Shown one piece after another: positions 33,467-41,839 of a DNA stretch of 64,000 nt (the stretch's first letter is position 1; each line of letters opens with the position of its first letter). The notes beneath the pieces were generated by a model. That model saw only the letters and a list, made by a program, of their open reading frames with translations. It was not told the origin of the DNA and searched no databases. This DNA is from CAMDPA01 sp965223035 (GTDB lineage: Bacteria; Pseudomonadota; Alphaproteobacteria; Rhizobiales; Hyphomicrobiaceae): NCBI GenBank assembly GCA_965223035.1, contig OZ244980.1, positions 5,580,001 through 5,644,000 on the forward strand, read 5' to 3'. The position numbers and the translations under genes were made by a program.

Positions 33467-34705
33467 ATGGAGGACGAGTTGCAAACGGGACAAACTAACC
33501 AGCGCTTCACCCGCAGTGCCATATTGGCGATGGCCGCAGCGGCCGTGGCAAGCCTTGCCCCATCAGACTCATTTGCCGCAGACGAAATTGTTTTCGGCGC
33601 GCCGCTTCCGATCACCGGAGGACTTGCACCCGAAGCGGCAAAAGCCCAACAGGGCTATAATCTATGGCTCGAAACGGTGAATGCCGCTGGCGGAATCAAG
33701 GTCGGCGACAAGAAGATGAAAGTCCGCATCGTGTATACCGACTATCAGTCGGCCACGCCCAAAGCGGTACAGGCAGCCGAAAAACTGATAACCCAGGAAA
33801 AGGTCAACTTCCTGTTCGCGCCGTTCGGATCGGGCGCCACCAAAGCCTCCAGCACGCTGGCTGCCAAATATAAGGTCGTGACGCTAGCGCCTACCGCCTC
33901 TTCGCCGCAGGTCTATGATACCGGCAACAAATATCTATTTGGCATCTACACCCCCAACGCCACGCTGACTGTACCGCTGGTAGACATTGTGCAGAAGAAG
34001 GATCCAAGCCTGAAGACGATGGCGCTTCTAGCGCGTAACGACTTCTTTCCACTCGCGCTGGCAGCCCAAATGAAACAGTCGGCCGAGGCCAAAGGGATCA
34101 AGATCATCCTTGAAGAGAAGTTTGCCGTCGGCACGCTGGACCATTCGGCAACGCTGACCCAGGTGAGGGCGGCCAAACCCGACTGGATCTTCGTCGCCGG
34201 CTACATCAACGATAATGCGCTGATCGTCAAACAGATGGTCGACCAGAAGGTGTCGGCGCCAGTGATCACTATGCTGACGGGGCCATCCTATCCCGAGTTC
34301 ATAGACGCAGCCGGCAAGGCGGGCGCGGAAAATATCACAGGCGCTGCCTGGTGGCAGCCCGCCTTGAAATACGACTCGAACGACATCTTCGGATCCACTG
34401 AGGGCTATGTGAAAGCGTTCAAGAAGAAATTCGGTTTCGTTCCTGATTACGGCCATGCCTCCCACACGGCCGTAGGCGTCGTTTTCCAAGCGGCCATCGA
34501 AAAGGCCGGCTCCATCGATCCGGAGAAGGTCCGCGAAGCGCTCGTCGCGCTGAAGACCAACACCTTCCACGGGCCGATCAGCTTCTCCAAAACCGGACAG
34601 GCCGATTCATATGAACCGCCTGTCTTCCAGATCCAGGACGGAAAGACGGCCATTATCTATCCCGACGTGGTGAAGCAGAGCGAGTTCCGCCTGATCGGGA
34701 AATAG
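33467..34705 (+). CDS. livK: Branched-chain amino-acid-type ABC transporter substrate-binding protein
   Basis: This 412-residue periplasmic receptor starts at ATG 33467 after GGGGAGAG; a frame extension to 33410 is rejected. The signal segment RFTRSAILAMAAAAVASLAP ends at SDSFAADE. The mature part opens EIVFGAPLPITGGLAPEAAK and continues with GYNLWLETVNAAGGIKVGDK, VRIVYTDYQS and FLFAPFGSGATKASST, the usual LivJ/LivK ligand pocket order. It is first in a five-gene operon with both permeases and both ATPases. In this family the ligand may be an amino acid, amide, urea or aromatic acid, and the sequence does not settle it. Confidence 0.92.
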   Translation: MEDELQTGQTNQRFTRSAILAMAAAAVASLAPSDSFAADEIVFGAPLPITGGLAPEAAKAQQGYNLWLETVNAAGGIKVGDKKMKVRIVYTDYQSATPKAVQAAEKLITQEKVNFLFAPFGSGATKASSTLAAKYKVVTLAPTASSPQVYDTGNKYLFGIYTPNATLTVPLVDIVQKKDPSLKTMALLARNDFFPLALAAQMKQSAEAKGIKIILEEKFAVGTLDHSATLTQVRAAKPDWIFVAGYINDNALIVKQMVDQKVSAPVITMLTGPSYPEFIDAAGKAGAENITGAAWWQPALKYDSNDIFGSTEGYVKAFKKKFGFVPDYGHASHTAVGVVFQAAIEKAGSIDPEKVREALVALKTNTFHGPISFSKTGQADSYEPPVFQIQDGKTAIIYPDVVKQSEFRLIGK

Positions 34706-34753
34706 CGACAAAGACTGAAGTTACCAAAACGGCGCGTGTCCGGGGGCTAGAGC

Positions 34754-35620
34754 GTGATCTATCTGCAGATCCTCGCCAATGGAGTGGTGCTTGGTTGCCT
34801 TTATGCGCTCATCGCCTCCGGGTTCTCGCTTGTTTGGGGCGTGTTGAATGTCATTAATCTCGTTCACGGCTCCATCATCGTGCTGGGCGCCTATATGGCG
34901 CTCGGCCTTTATACCGGCTTAGGTCTGGAGCCTTGGTATAGCCTGCTGCTTGCTATCCCGCCGTTCTTTTTACTGGGTTACCTGCTCCAACGGATCGTCA
35001 TTAACCGCGTCATGGGGGCGCCGGTGCTGGTGACCCTCACTCTGACCTTCGGACTGGAACTGATCGCCAGCAACACCATGCTGTATGTCTTTACAGCCGA
35101 TTACCGGCGGCTGCTGCTGACCCCGTCGCTAGGCTCGGTGGAGTTCGGCCCCATCATTATCCCGGCCGACAGGCTGGGTGCCATGGTCCTGGCGCTGCTG
35201 ATGACCTTGGCGCTTTATGTGCTGCTGCGCCAGTCGCGCATCGGCCGCGCCATAGTCGCCGTTAGGGTCGATGCGGAAGCCGCCAGGCTGATGGGCGTCA
35301 ACGTGCCCAACATCTACGCCATCGCATTTGGCATCGGCGCTGCCATGGCCGGCTGCGCCGGCGTGCTGATGGCGCTGGTGTTCCCGTTTTCACCAGTCGT
35401 CTCCACCACGTTTTTAGGCAAGGCGTTCGTGGTGTGTGTGTTGGGCGGACTGGGCAGCGTGCCGGGTGCAATTGTCGGAGGTCTGGTGCTGGGCATCACC
35501 GAGAGCTTCGGCGCGCTGTTTTTCGGAGCAGAGCATGCGATCACCATCGCCTTTAGCCTGCTGATCATCTTTCTTGTGGTGCGCCCACAGGGCCTGCTGG
35601 GTAGATGGGGATTTGAATGA
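34754..35620 (+). CDS. livH: Branched-chain amino-acid-type ABC transporter permease LivH
   Basis: This 288-residue inner-membrane permease has about eight hydrophobic helices. It opens MIYLQILANGVVLGCLYALI then ASGFSLVWGVLNVINLVHGS, the LivH hallmark. The ATPase-contact loop is SRIGRAIVAVRVDAEAARLM then GVN, and a further LivH signature is GGLGSVPGAIVGGLVLGITE. GTG 34754 is the start. The 3' end overlaps the livM start by four bases (ATGA). Confidence 0.93.
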   Translation: MIYLQILANGVVLGCLYALIASGFSLVWGVLNVINLVHGSIIVLGAYMALGLYTGLGLEPWYSLLLAIPPFFLLGYLLQRIVINRVMGAPVLVTLTLTFGLELIASNTMLYVFTADYRRLLLTPSLGSVEFGPIIIPADRLGAMVLALLMTLALYVLLRQSRIGRAIVAVRVDAEAARLMGVNVPNIYAIAFGIGAAMAGCAGVLMALVFPFSPVVSTTFLGKAFVVCVLGGLGSVPGAIVGGLVLGITESFGALFFGAEHAITIAFSLLIIFLVVRPQGLLGRWGFE

Positions 35621-36543
35621 AGACCTATCTGCCATTTGCCATCTGCATCGCGCTGTTGCTGCTGCTGCCGCTGTCGCAGGACGGCTATGTGCTACGGCTT
35701 GGCACCATCGCCTGCATGTATGCCGTGCTGGCTGCTTCTTGGAACCTGGTCGGCGGGCTGACCGGCTATCCTTCCTTCGCCACCGCCTCCTTCTTCGGGC
35801 TTGGCGCCTATACCGGCGGCCTGCTGGTGGTGACCGGATGGCCGCTATTCATCGCTATGCCGGTGGCGGGAGCCCTTGCCTTCGTCTTCGCCTTTGTGCT
35901 CGGCGTTATCCTGCTCAGGCTGAGAGGCCACTATTTCGCCATCGCCAGTTTGGCCACCGTTGAGGTGCTGCGCGAGGTGGCACTGTCAGCCACGGGGGTG
36001 ACCGGCGGTGGCATGGGGCTAAACGTGCCGCGCGTTGCGGACATCAGCGTTCTGGGCGAGGCGATCATCATCTTCTACGCCATGTGGACGCTGCTGGCGA
36101 TCAGCGCCGTAGCGGGGCTGGTGATCGAAAAGACCAAGCTTGGTTTCGGGTTGACTTGTATCCGCCTCAATGAGCAGGCGGCGGAAACGTCCGGCCTCAA
36201 TACCATGCTATACAAGGCTTTGGCATTTGGCTTGTCGGCGATTTTGCCGGCCGTGGCCGGTTCGCTCTACGCCTCCTGGGTTGCCTACATTGAACCGTCC
36301 GACGTGTTTGACATCCTGCTCTCTATCAAGCCGGTGGTCATGTCGCTGATCGGCGGTGTCGGCTCTACCATTGGCGCCATCGTTGGCGCCTTTGTCTATA
36401 TCGCCATCGAGGAGATCGTCTGGCGCAATTTCTTGGAGATCAGTACTGCCATGCTGGGCGTGTTGATCGTGCTGCTGCTCCTTTTCCTGCCGCGCGGCCT
36501 CGCCTCACTCACCCGTTTCAAGAAGATGTTCACGCATGCTTGA
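35617..36543 (+). CDS. livM: Branched-chain amino-acid-type ABC transporter permease LivM
   Basis: This 308-residue second permease subunit has the LivM opening SWNLVGGLTGYPSFATASFF then GLGAYTGG. The EAA-like cytoplasmic loop is TKLGFGLTCIRLNEQAAETS then GLN, and the late conserved segment is VMSLIGGVGSTIGAIVGAFV. It has about ten helices. It overlaps livH by four bases and livG by eight, so it is part of one translationally coupled operon. Confidence 0.93.
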   Translation: MKTYLPFAICIALLLLLPLSQDGYVLRLGTIACMYAVLAASWNLVGGLTGYPSFATASFFGLGAYTGGLLVVTGWPLFIAMPVAGALAFVFAFVLGVILLRLRGHYFAIASLATVEVLREVALSATGVTGGGMGLNVPRVADISVLGEAIIIFYAMWTLLAISAVAGLVIEKTKLGFGLTCIRLNEQAAETSGLNTMLYKALAFGLSAILPAVAGSLYASWVAYIEPSDVFDILLSIKPVVMSLIGGVGSTIGAIVGAFVYIAIEEIVWRNFLEISTAMLGVLIVLLLLFLPRGLASLTRFKKMFTHA

Positions 36544-37276
36544 GCTGAGGTCCGTAGCGCGGCGCTTTGGCGGCCTGACCGCAGTCGATGATGTTACGGT
36601 CACGTTCGAGCCGGGAACGATTGTCGGGTTGATTGGCCCCAACGGCGCCGGCAAGACGACGCTGGTCAACGTGGTCACCGGGGTCAACCCGGCTTCCAGC
36701 GGCCGGGTGACATTTAACGGCAAGGACATCACCAGGCTGAAGCCGCATCAGATCGCCCGACTCGGCATCGCAAGGACCTATCAGGTGGTGCGGCCTTATC
36801 AGGAACTCGACCTGCTCGACAATGTCGCCGCCTCGGTTCTGTTCGCGCACGGCGAGACCTCCATTCGTCGAGCCCGCGAACGGGCGGAACATGTGCTGCG
36901 CGACGTAAAGCTTGAAAGGTTTGCCCATCAATCCGCCTCCACCCTTACTCTGGCCATGCGCAAGCGCCTGGAACTGGCTAAGGTCATCGCCATGGAACCG
37001 AAGGTGGTTTTTCTCGATGAGGTGAATGCCGGACTGAACAGTTCCGAGATCGACCAGGCGCTGGACATGATCCGGGCGCTGACCAGCCGGGAAATCACCA
37101 TCATCCTGATTGAGCATCTCATGAAAGTCGTGGTCGGCGTGTGCCAACGTGTGCTGGTCATGAAGGAAGGCCGGCTGATCGCCGACGACACACCCAGCCA
37201 GGTCATGCAGGACGAGGCCGTGATCGGCGCCTATTTGGGCCAGGCCTTTTCCAAACGGGCGAGAGGCCGCCAATGA
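36536..37276 (+). CDS. livG: Branched-chain amino-acid-type ABC transporter ATPase LivG
   Basis: This 246-residue ATPase has Walker A GPNGAGKTTLVNVVTG and Walker B KVVFLDEVNAGL, with an atypical signature helix STLTLAMRKRLELAKVIAME in place of LSGGQ. Such signatures are normal in one LivG subgroup. The C-terminal DEAVIGAYLGQAF is the usual LivG tail. It pairs with LivF to power LivHM. It overlaps the livM end by eight bases and the livF start by four. Confidence 0.93.
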   Translation: MLELRSVARRFGGLTAVDDVTVTFEPGTIVGLIGPNGAGKTTLVNVVTGVNPASSGRVTFNGKDITRLKPHQIARLGIARTYQVVRPYQELDLLDNVAASVLFAHGETSIRRARERAEHVLRDVKLERFAHQSASTLTLAMRKRLELAKVIAMEPKVVFLDEVNAGLNSSEIDQALDMIRALTSREITIILIEHLMKVVVGVCQRVLVMKEGRLIADDTPSQVMQDEAVIGAYLGQAFSKRARGRQ

Positions 37277-37992
37277 CCCGGCCACTGACCCTTGAGGGCC
37301 TGCAAGCCGGTTATGGCGACATCCAGGTCCTGTGGGAAGTCACGATGACCGTTCCAGGCGACGGCATTTCGGTGCTGATCGGATCCAACGGTGCCGGCAA
37401 GACCACCTTGATGAAAACAATTACCGGGCTTCTTCCTGCGAGCGCAGGACGCATCATGTGGGGCGAAACCAGTCTTGTCGGCGCCAGCACGGCGGAGATT
37501 CTCAGGCACGGAATCGCCCTCGTGCCGGAAGGCCGCCGGCTGTTCGGCCCCATGACAGTGGAAGAAAACCTGATGATGGGCGCGTTTTCTCGCACCGATG
37601 GCGGCAAAGAAATAAAGCTTAGCCTTGAGCGGGTCTATGAGATCTTTCCGCGTCTGAGGGAGCGGCGACGGCAGCCGGCGGGAACACTATCGGGTGGCGA
37701 GCAACAGATGTGCGCCATCGGCCGCGGCATGATGAGCACGCCCAAACTACTGATCATCGACGAATTGTCCCTCGGCCTTTCCCCGATCCTGGTCGAGCAA
37801 CTGTCGGAGAACCTGAAGGAGCTGGCACGTTCTGGCGTGGCCATCTTTCTTGTCGAGCAGGATGTGGCAGCTGCGCTCGACATTTCCCAGGCGGCCTTTG
37901 TGATGGATCGCGGCGTCATCACCAAACAGGGCCGGTCTGACGAGATCGCCTCTGACCCAGCCATACTGGAAGCCTACATGGGCGGCATTTAA
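37273..37992 (+). CDS. livF: Branched-chain amino-acid-type ABC transporter ATPase LivF
   Basis: This 239-residue ATPase has Walker A IGSNGAGKTTLMKTITG, Q-loop region GIALVPEGRRLFGPMTVEEN, signature LSGGEQQMCAIGRGMMSTPK, Walker B LLIIDELSLGL, and H-loop histidine position changed to Gln (LVEQDVAAAL), which is common in LivF. The last segment DPAILEAYMGG is the family tail. ATG 37273 overlaps the livG stop. Stop TAA at 37990-37992 ends the operon. Confidence 0.93.
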   Translation: MTRPLTLEGLQAGYGDIQVLWEVTMTVPGDGISVLIGSNGAGKTTLMKTITGLLPASAGRIMWGETSLVGASTAEILRHGIALVPEGRRLFGPMTVEENLMMGAFSRTDGGKEIKLSLERVYEIFPRLRERRRQPAGTLSGGEQQMCAIGRGMMSTPKLLIIDELSLGLSPILVEQLSENLKELARSGVAIFLVEQDVAAALDISQAAFVMDRGVITKQGRSDEIASDPAILEAYMGGI

Positions 37993-38111
37993 AGTCGGCT
38001 TGGGTTTTTTCGGAACGCGCTGAATGGAGCGCCTGAGCGAATGATCACGACAACTGCAATCGGGCACCGTGACCAGCGAACGACCGATTTGCCAGTCTTA
38101 CCGGGCCGGCG

Positions 38112-38265
38112 CTAGATCATCGCGCCTTAAATCGGAACCGCAACGCCGATTCGAATTGCGCCGGTTCCGATTTAAGGCGCAAAGATGATCGCTCTTAAAG
38201 TGGTGAGCAACTTTCTGCCTTTAATCGGGATCGTTCCGATTCCGATTAAAGGCAGGTTGCTCTAA
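38112..38265 (+). repeat. Family A element, long form (copy A11)
   Basis: CTAGATCATCGCGCCTTAAA to GGCAGGTTGCTCTAA with both hairpins and the standard linker. It sits downstream of the liv operon, between convergent genes, where hairpins could act in termination. Confidence 0.92.
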
Positions 38266-38306
38266 CTCCGAACAAGGATTTGCTGGTTTCAGCCTTTTGG
38301 CGCGGT

Positions 38307-39242
38307 TCAATACCCCCTCGCCATATCGATTTGCTGCAAGGGTTTCCCGCCGGCACGCAGACGCTGGATGTTAGCGACAAGCTCCTTTGCCACCTGCTGC
38401 ACGGTCGGGCGGCGGGCGATATGCGGTAAGATGGTGACGCCCGGATGGGCCCACAGCGGGCTCTCGGGGGGGAGGGGCTCTGGCGCAGTGACATCGAGGG
38501 ACGCGTGGGCGAGCTGGCCGGAGTCCAATGCAGCGATCAGGTCGTCGTCGACAACATGCTTGCCGCGACCGAGGTTCACAATCATCGCGCCCTTCGGCAT
38601 CATGGCGAACGTGCGGGCACACAGCAGGCCCTCGGTCACCGGCGTCAGGGGCAGCAGGCAGACCGCGATATCGGTCTGACCAAGGAATGCCTCCAGTTGC
38701 GCAGTCCCATGAAACATCTGCAGCATGTCTTCGCTACGCGGCGACCGGGTCCAAGCTGAGACCGCAAATCCCAGCGACTTGAGCACGAGCGCGGGCGCCT
38801 TGGCCATCATACCCAAGCCCAGGAAGCCGACTCGCCGCTGCTCTGGCCTCACGATCGGATCCTTGAGCCATTCGCGCCTCGCCTGCGCCGCCTCGTACTT
38901 CGGCAACTCGCGATGCAGCCGCAGCACATGCATGATGACGTACTCCGTCATCATCGGATCACCGCCGGGCGGCTCAAGCTTGCCGAGCGCCACCCTTGGT
39001 CGTTTCGGATGACCCGCGAAGCCTTCAATTCCGGCGGTTCGCGTGAACATCGCCTCCAGATTGGGAAACGCCGGTAGGGCATCGAAATCGGGCCGCATGA
39101 ACGCCAGGTACTTGACGTCCGCCACGTCCCCCGCATCCGGCCAGAAGCGGACGTCAAGATCGGGCAGGTGTTGTGCGAAGGCGCTGCGCCATTGCTCGGC
39201 ATCACCGATAAACACGTGCAGGTCGACGATCAGTAGCGCCAT
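38307..39242 (-). CDS. D-isomer-specific 2-hydroxyacid dehydrogenase (GhrA-like)
   Basis: This 311-residue NAD(P)-dependent 2-oxo-acid reductase has the nucleotide-binding motif RRVGFLGLGMMAKAPALVLK then SLGF, an arginine-bearing MIVNLGRGKHVVDDDLI and the catalytic region LDVTAPEPLPPESPLW, VTILPHIARRPT. The GhrA branch (glyoxylate/hydroxypyruvate reductase A) shows these H-I-A-R features. ATG 39242 follows GGGAGGA, so the frame extension to 39269 is rejected. It is only distantly similar to the 610-1563 dehydrogenase. It probably disposes of glyoxylate or a similar 2-oxo acid. Confidence 0.88.
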   Translation of the reverse strand: MALLIVDLHVFIGDAEQWRSAFAQHLPDLDVRFWPDAGDVADVKYLAFMRPDFDALPAFPNLEAMFTRTAGIEGFAGHPKRPRVALGKLEPPGGDPMMTEYVIMHVLRLHRELPKYEAAQARREWLKDPIVRPEQRRVGFLGLGMMAKAPALVLKSLGFAVSAWTRSPRSEDMLQMFHGTAQLEAFLGQTDIAVCLLPLTPVTEGLLCARTFAMMPKGAMIVNLGRGKHVVDDDLIAALDSGQLAHASLDVTAPEPLPPESPLWAHPGVTILPHIARRPTVQQVAKELVANIQRLRAGGKPLQQIDMARGY

Positions 39243-39512
39243 GCGGTCCTCCCGGTCTGCCATCAGCAAAAGGCGATTGTACAGTGTCGGTTAGACAGAA
39301 ACCTTCAGCAAGAGGTGGCCGCCGCGTTCGCCCCCGTTGCAACGCGGCATCTGTCGGCTAAAGGACGCCCCTAGAGCCACCTGACGCCGGGCACCTGCGC
39401 ACTGATGATCGGTGTTGGATTTTGGCTGGTCGTGAATTTTCTCCGACCTGGCCAGGGGGTGCGGCGGCCGGGCCAGAGGGGTAGATCCGGAACAGACTCA
39501 GCGAAAAGTCGG

Positions 39513-39540
39513 ACGTCCGACTTTCAAAAAAGTCGGACGT
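39513..39540 (-). terminator. 12-bp hairpin downstream of tRNA-Arg, probable terminator
   Basis: ACGTCCGACTTT and AAAGTCGGACGT pair perfectly around a 4-base loop. A third copy of AGTCGGACGT at 39507-39516 makes an alternative overlapping hairpin that is followed, on the tRNA strand, by TTTTCGC. It is 56 bases past the tRNA 3' end. Confidence 0.6.
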
Positions 39541-39595
39541 TCCCTTTTGTTCCGCATAAGTTCCGCCGCAAAAATCCCTAACCCCCTGAAATCAT

Positions 39596-39672
39596 TGGCG
39601 ACCCCGGCAGGACTCGAACCTGCGACCCTCAGATTAGGAATCTGATGCTCTATCCGGCTGAGCTACGGGGCC
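39596..39672 (-). tRNA. tRNA-Arg, anticodon CCT
   Basis: This 77-nt gene on the minus strand has acceptor stem GGCCCCG/CGGGGTC (one G-T pair), D-arm TAGCTCAGCCGGATAGAGC, anticodon stem-loop TCAGATTCCTAATCTGA with CCT at 34-36, T-arm GGGTCGCAGGTTCGAGTCCT and an encoded CCA. It reads AGG codons. No duplicated 3' end marking an integrated element is seen nearby. Confidence 0.97.
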
Positions 39673-40035
39673 ACGCGTGGTGTGGGCGTGTTTAGGAAAA
39701 TTCCATGACCGCCGCAAGGCGTGAACACATGGCTCACATGACGCCGGACCGTGGCAGCGTTGGTTGGCAGCGCGCATGGCGGCGCGCATGGCGGCGGCGC
39801 GATCGATAGCCCTGCGGCCGGCGCGCCGAACTGGGGAGCCGAATCCAGCGGCGGCGATGGCAGGGGCTTTGCCGGTAGCGCCACGATGGCGGCGCGCCCA
39901 TCTGTCGAGCAACCGACCCCGCTGTTGAGCCAAGTCCACGGCCGTTGGTGGCGTGACGCCCGGCCGGCCAAATCGGTAGCGCAAGGCGATGACGGCACCG
40001 GTCCGTTGGCGCTCCGCCGCCATGGCACTGCCGGG

Positions 40036-40147
40036 GTTGTTTGGGCACTGCCGGGATTGTTTGGGCACCGCCGGATTGTTTGGGCACCGCCGGATTGTTT
40101 GGGCACCGCCGGATTGTTTGGGCACCGCCGGATTGTTTGGGCACCGG
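40036..40147 (+). repeat. 19-bp tandem array, about 5.8 copies
   Basis: ATTGTTTGGGCACCGCCGG is repeated exactly four times (40056-40131), with a variant copy before (GTTGTTTGGGCACTGCCGGG, 40036-40055) and a partial copy after (40132-40147). There are no spacers. Overlapping frames read through it on both strands but show no family. The surrounding 39673-40332 stretch has no supportable gene. Confidence 0.93.
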
Positions 40148-40332
40148 AAGCGGGCCGACCGGCCATGACGGTCCGCATGCCTTCGCCCGGTTCGGCGCCG
40201 GCACGCCGGCCGACTTGGTCGCCACCACTTCGTCACCTAAACTGTGGCTGTCAGTCGGGGCGGCACGGCCCGCCCGTTGACATTCGCCCCAGACTTCGCG
40301 GGCGATCCATCAACTCGATCAGGAACGCTGCC

Positions 40333-41538
40333 ATGCCGAGCGTCGTCATTCGCAACATTGGTGAACTGTTCACCGGCGACATTGATCGGCCGGAAGCGGC
40401 GGTCCGAGAGCTGCGCATCGAGAACGGCCGGATCGTGGCGATGGAGGCCGCTGCGGCGTCGGCGCCGGCCGATCTGATCATCGACGCGGCGGGCGGCGCG
40501 GTGCTGCCCGGTCTGGTCGACGGCCACGTCCACCCGGTGTTCGGCGAATGGACACCGGCGCAGGACGCCTTGGGTTGGATCGGAAACTACCTGCACGGCG
40601 GCACCACCAGCATGGTTTCGGCGGGTGAGTTGCACGTGCCCGGTCTTGACTACCAGCAGCTGACACCTGAATTGGTCACGTCGCTGGCGATCGTCACCGC
40701 CGCGACCACCGGGCGGGTCCGCTGGAGCGGCGTGAAGGTTCACGCGGGCACAGCGCTGCTGGTGCCTGGCATGACAGCCGCGCAGTTCGATCGCTTGGCC
40801 GCCGGCGGCACCAAGTTCACCAAGTTTCTATTCTATCCGTTCGGTGACGAGATCGAGGAAGCGCAACGCTATGTCGCCTGGAGCCGAGAACGCGGCATGC
40901 GGGTCAAGGTTCACACCGGTGGGGTGTCGCGCTCCGGGGCGAGCGCGGTGTGCGGTTATCAGGTCTTGTCGTGGCTGCAGCCGGATATCGCCGCCCATGT
41001 CAGCGGCGGTCCAATTCCGATGAGCGATCAGGATCTCGATCAGGTGATCGCGCAGACGGGGTTCGCATTGGAGATCTGCTCGTCAGGCAACTATCGCTCT
41101 ACCGAACGGGCTGTCCGACGGCTCAGCGCCACCGGCCAGCTCGCCCGCCTCACGTTGGGAACCGACACGCCAGGCGGCACTGGCGTGATCCCGCGCGGGA
41201 TGCTGCGCAACATCTTGTTCCTGTCGTCGATCTGCGCGTTGACGCCGGGCCAAGCTGTCGCGGTCGCGACCGGGAATACGGCACGGGCGCATGGTCTCGA
41301 TGTGGGCGTGATCGAGGTAGGCAAACCCGCCGATCTGATCGTATGTGGGCCGGTGAAAGGATCGATGGGAGCGTCGTTGCGTGAGGCCATCTCCAACGGC
41401 GACCTGCCCGGGATTTCTCATGTTCTGGTCGATGGCGTGCCGCTGGTGTCCGGGACCAGCCGGCAAACCCCACCGCCGGCAACGCCTGCGTTCTTTTGCT
41501 GCTGCTCGCTCGACGGCTTTGCCGGTCAGCGCGGCTGA
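40333..41538 (+). CDS. Enamidase-like amidohydrolase
   Basis: This 401-residue metal-dependent hydrolase has metal ligands HVH in LPGLVDGHVHPVFGEW (H65, H67), the carboxylated-lysine/loop region TKFTKFLFYPFGDEIEEAQR, the fourth histidine around RVKVHTGGVSRSG, and the final aspartate in LGTDTPGGTGVIPRG. The GNYLHGGTTSMVSAGELHVP and HAGTALLVPGMT blocks are typical of enamidase from nicotinate degradation and relatives. ATG 40333 is preferred, since the frame upstream runs through the 19-bp array. The last ~25 residues (PAFFCCCSLDGFAGQRG) look unlike the family. It lies upstream of a sodium symporter, perhaps a substrate uptake partner. Confidence 0.8.
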   Translation: MPSVVIRNIGELFTGDIDRPEAAVRELRIENGRIVAMEAAAASAPADLIIDAAGGAVLPGLVDGHVHPVFGEWTPAQDALGWIGNYLHGGTTSMVSAGELHVPGLDYQQLTPELVTSLAIVTAATTGRVRWSGVKVHAGTALLVPGMTAAQFDRLAAGGTKFTKFLFYPFGDEIEEAQRYVAWSRERGMRVKVHTGGVSRSGASAVCGYQVLSWLQPDIAAHVSGGPIPMSDQDLDQVIAQTGFALEICSSGNYRSTERAVRRLSATGQLARLTLGTDTPGGTGVIPRGMLRNILFLSSICALTPGQAVAVATGNTARAHGLDVGVIEVGKPADLIVCGPVKGSMGASLREAISNGDLPGISHVLVDGVPLVSGTSRQTPPPATPAFFCCCSLDGFAGQRG

Positions 41539-41839
41539 GGCGCACGGTTTGCGGACAGATGGCGCGGCGGCGCACGGTGAACATCGCAACAGGTCTTCAC
41601 GCTTCAGCCCCAATGCTGATGCCCAGTGACCCCGATCGGTGAGGGAGCGGCCGCGCCGGATCACACAGCAGCAGGCCGCTGAAGGGGCTGGGCATGAAGG
41701 GCGCGATCCGGATCGGGTATCAGATGGCGCGAACGGCTGTTCGGCTGACGCCTGGATCCTTGACTCGGAAGGCGGAAGCGCCTTGCCGGCCGACGCCCGG
41801 TCAAGCGCGTTCGAGCCCGATTGAGGCGCGTTCGCCATC

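Noticed and set aside
39596..39672. tRNA-Arg as an integration site for a genomic island
   Set aside because: No integrase gene and no repeated tRNA 3' end were found in the flanking sequence.
40036..40147. Possible CRISPR array
   Set aside because: The 19-bp units are contiguous with no unique spacers, and no cas genes are near. It is a minisatellite.
39634..40236. Overlapping long open frames on the minus strand rich in PNNPAVPKQSGGAQ-type repeats
   Set aside because: The repeats come from the 19-bp DNA array read in several frames; the frames also run into the tRNA gene, have no ribosome site and show no family.
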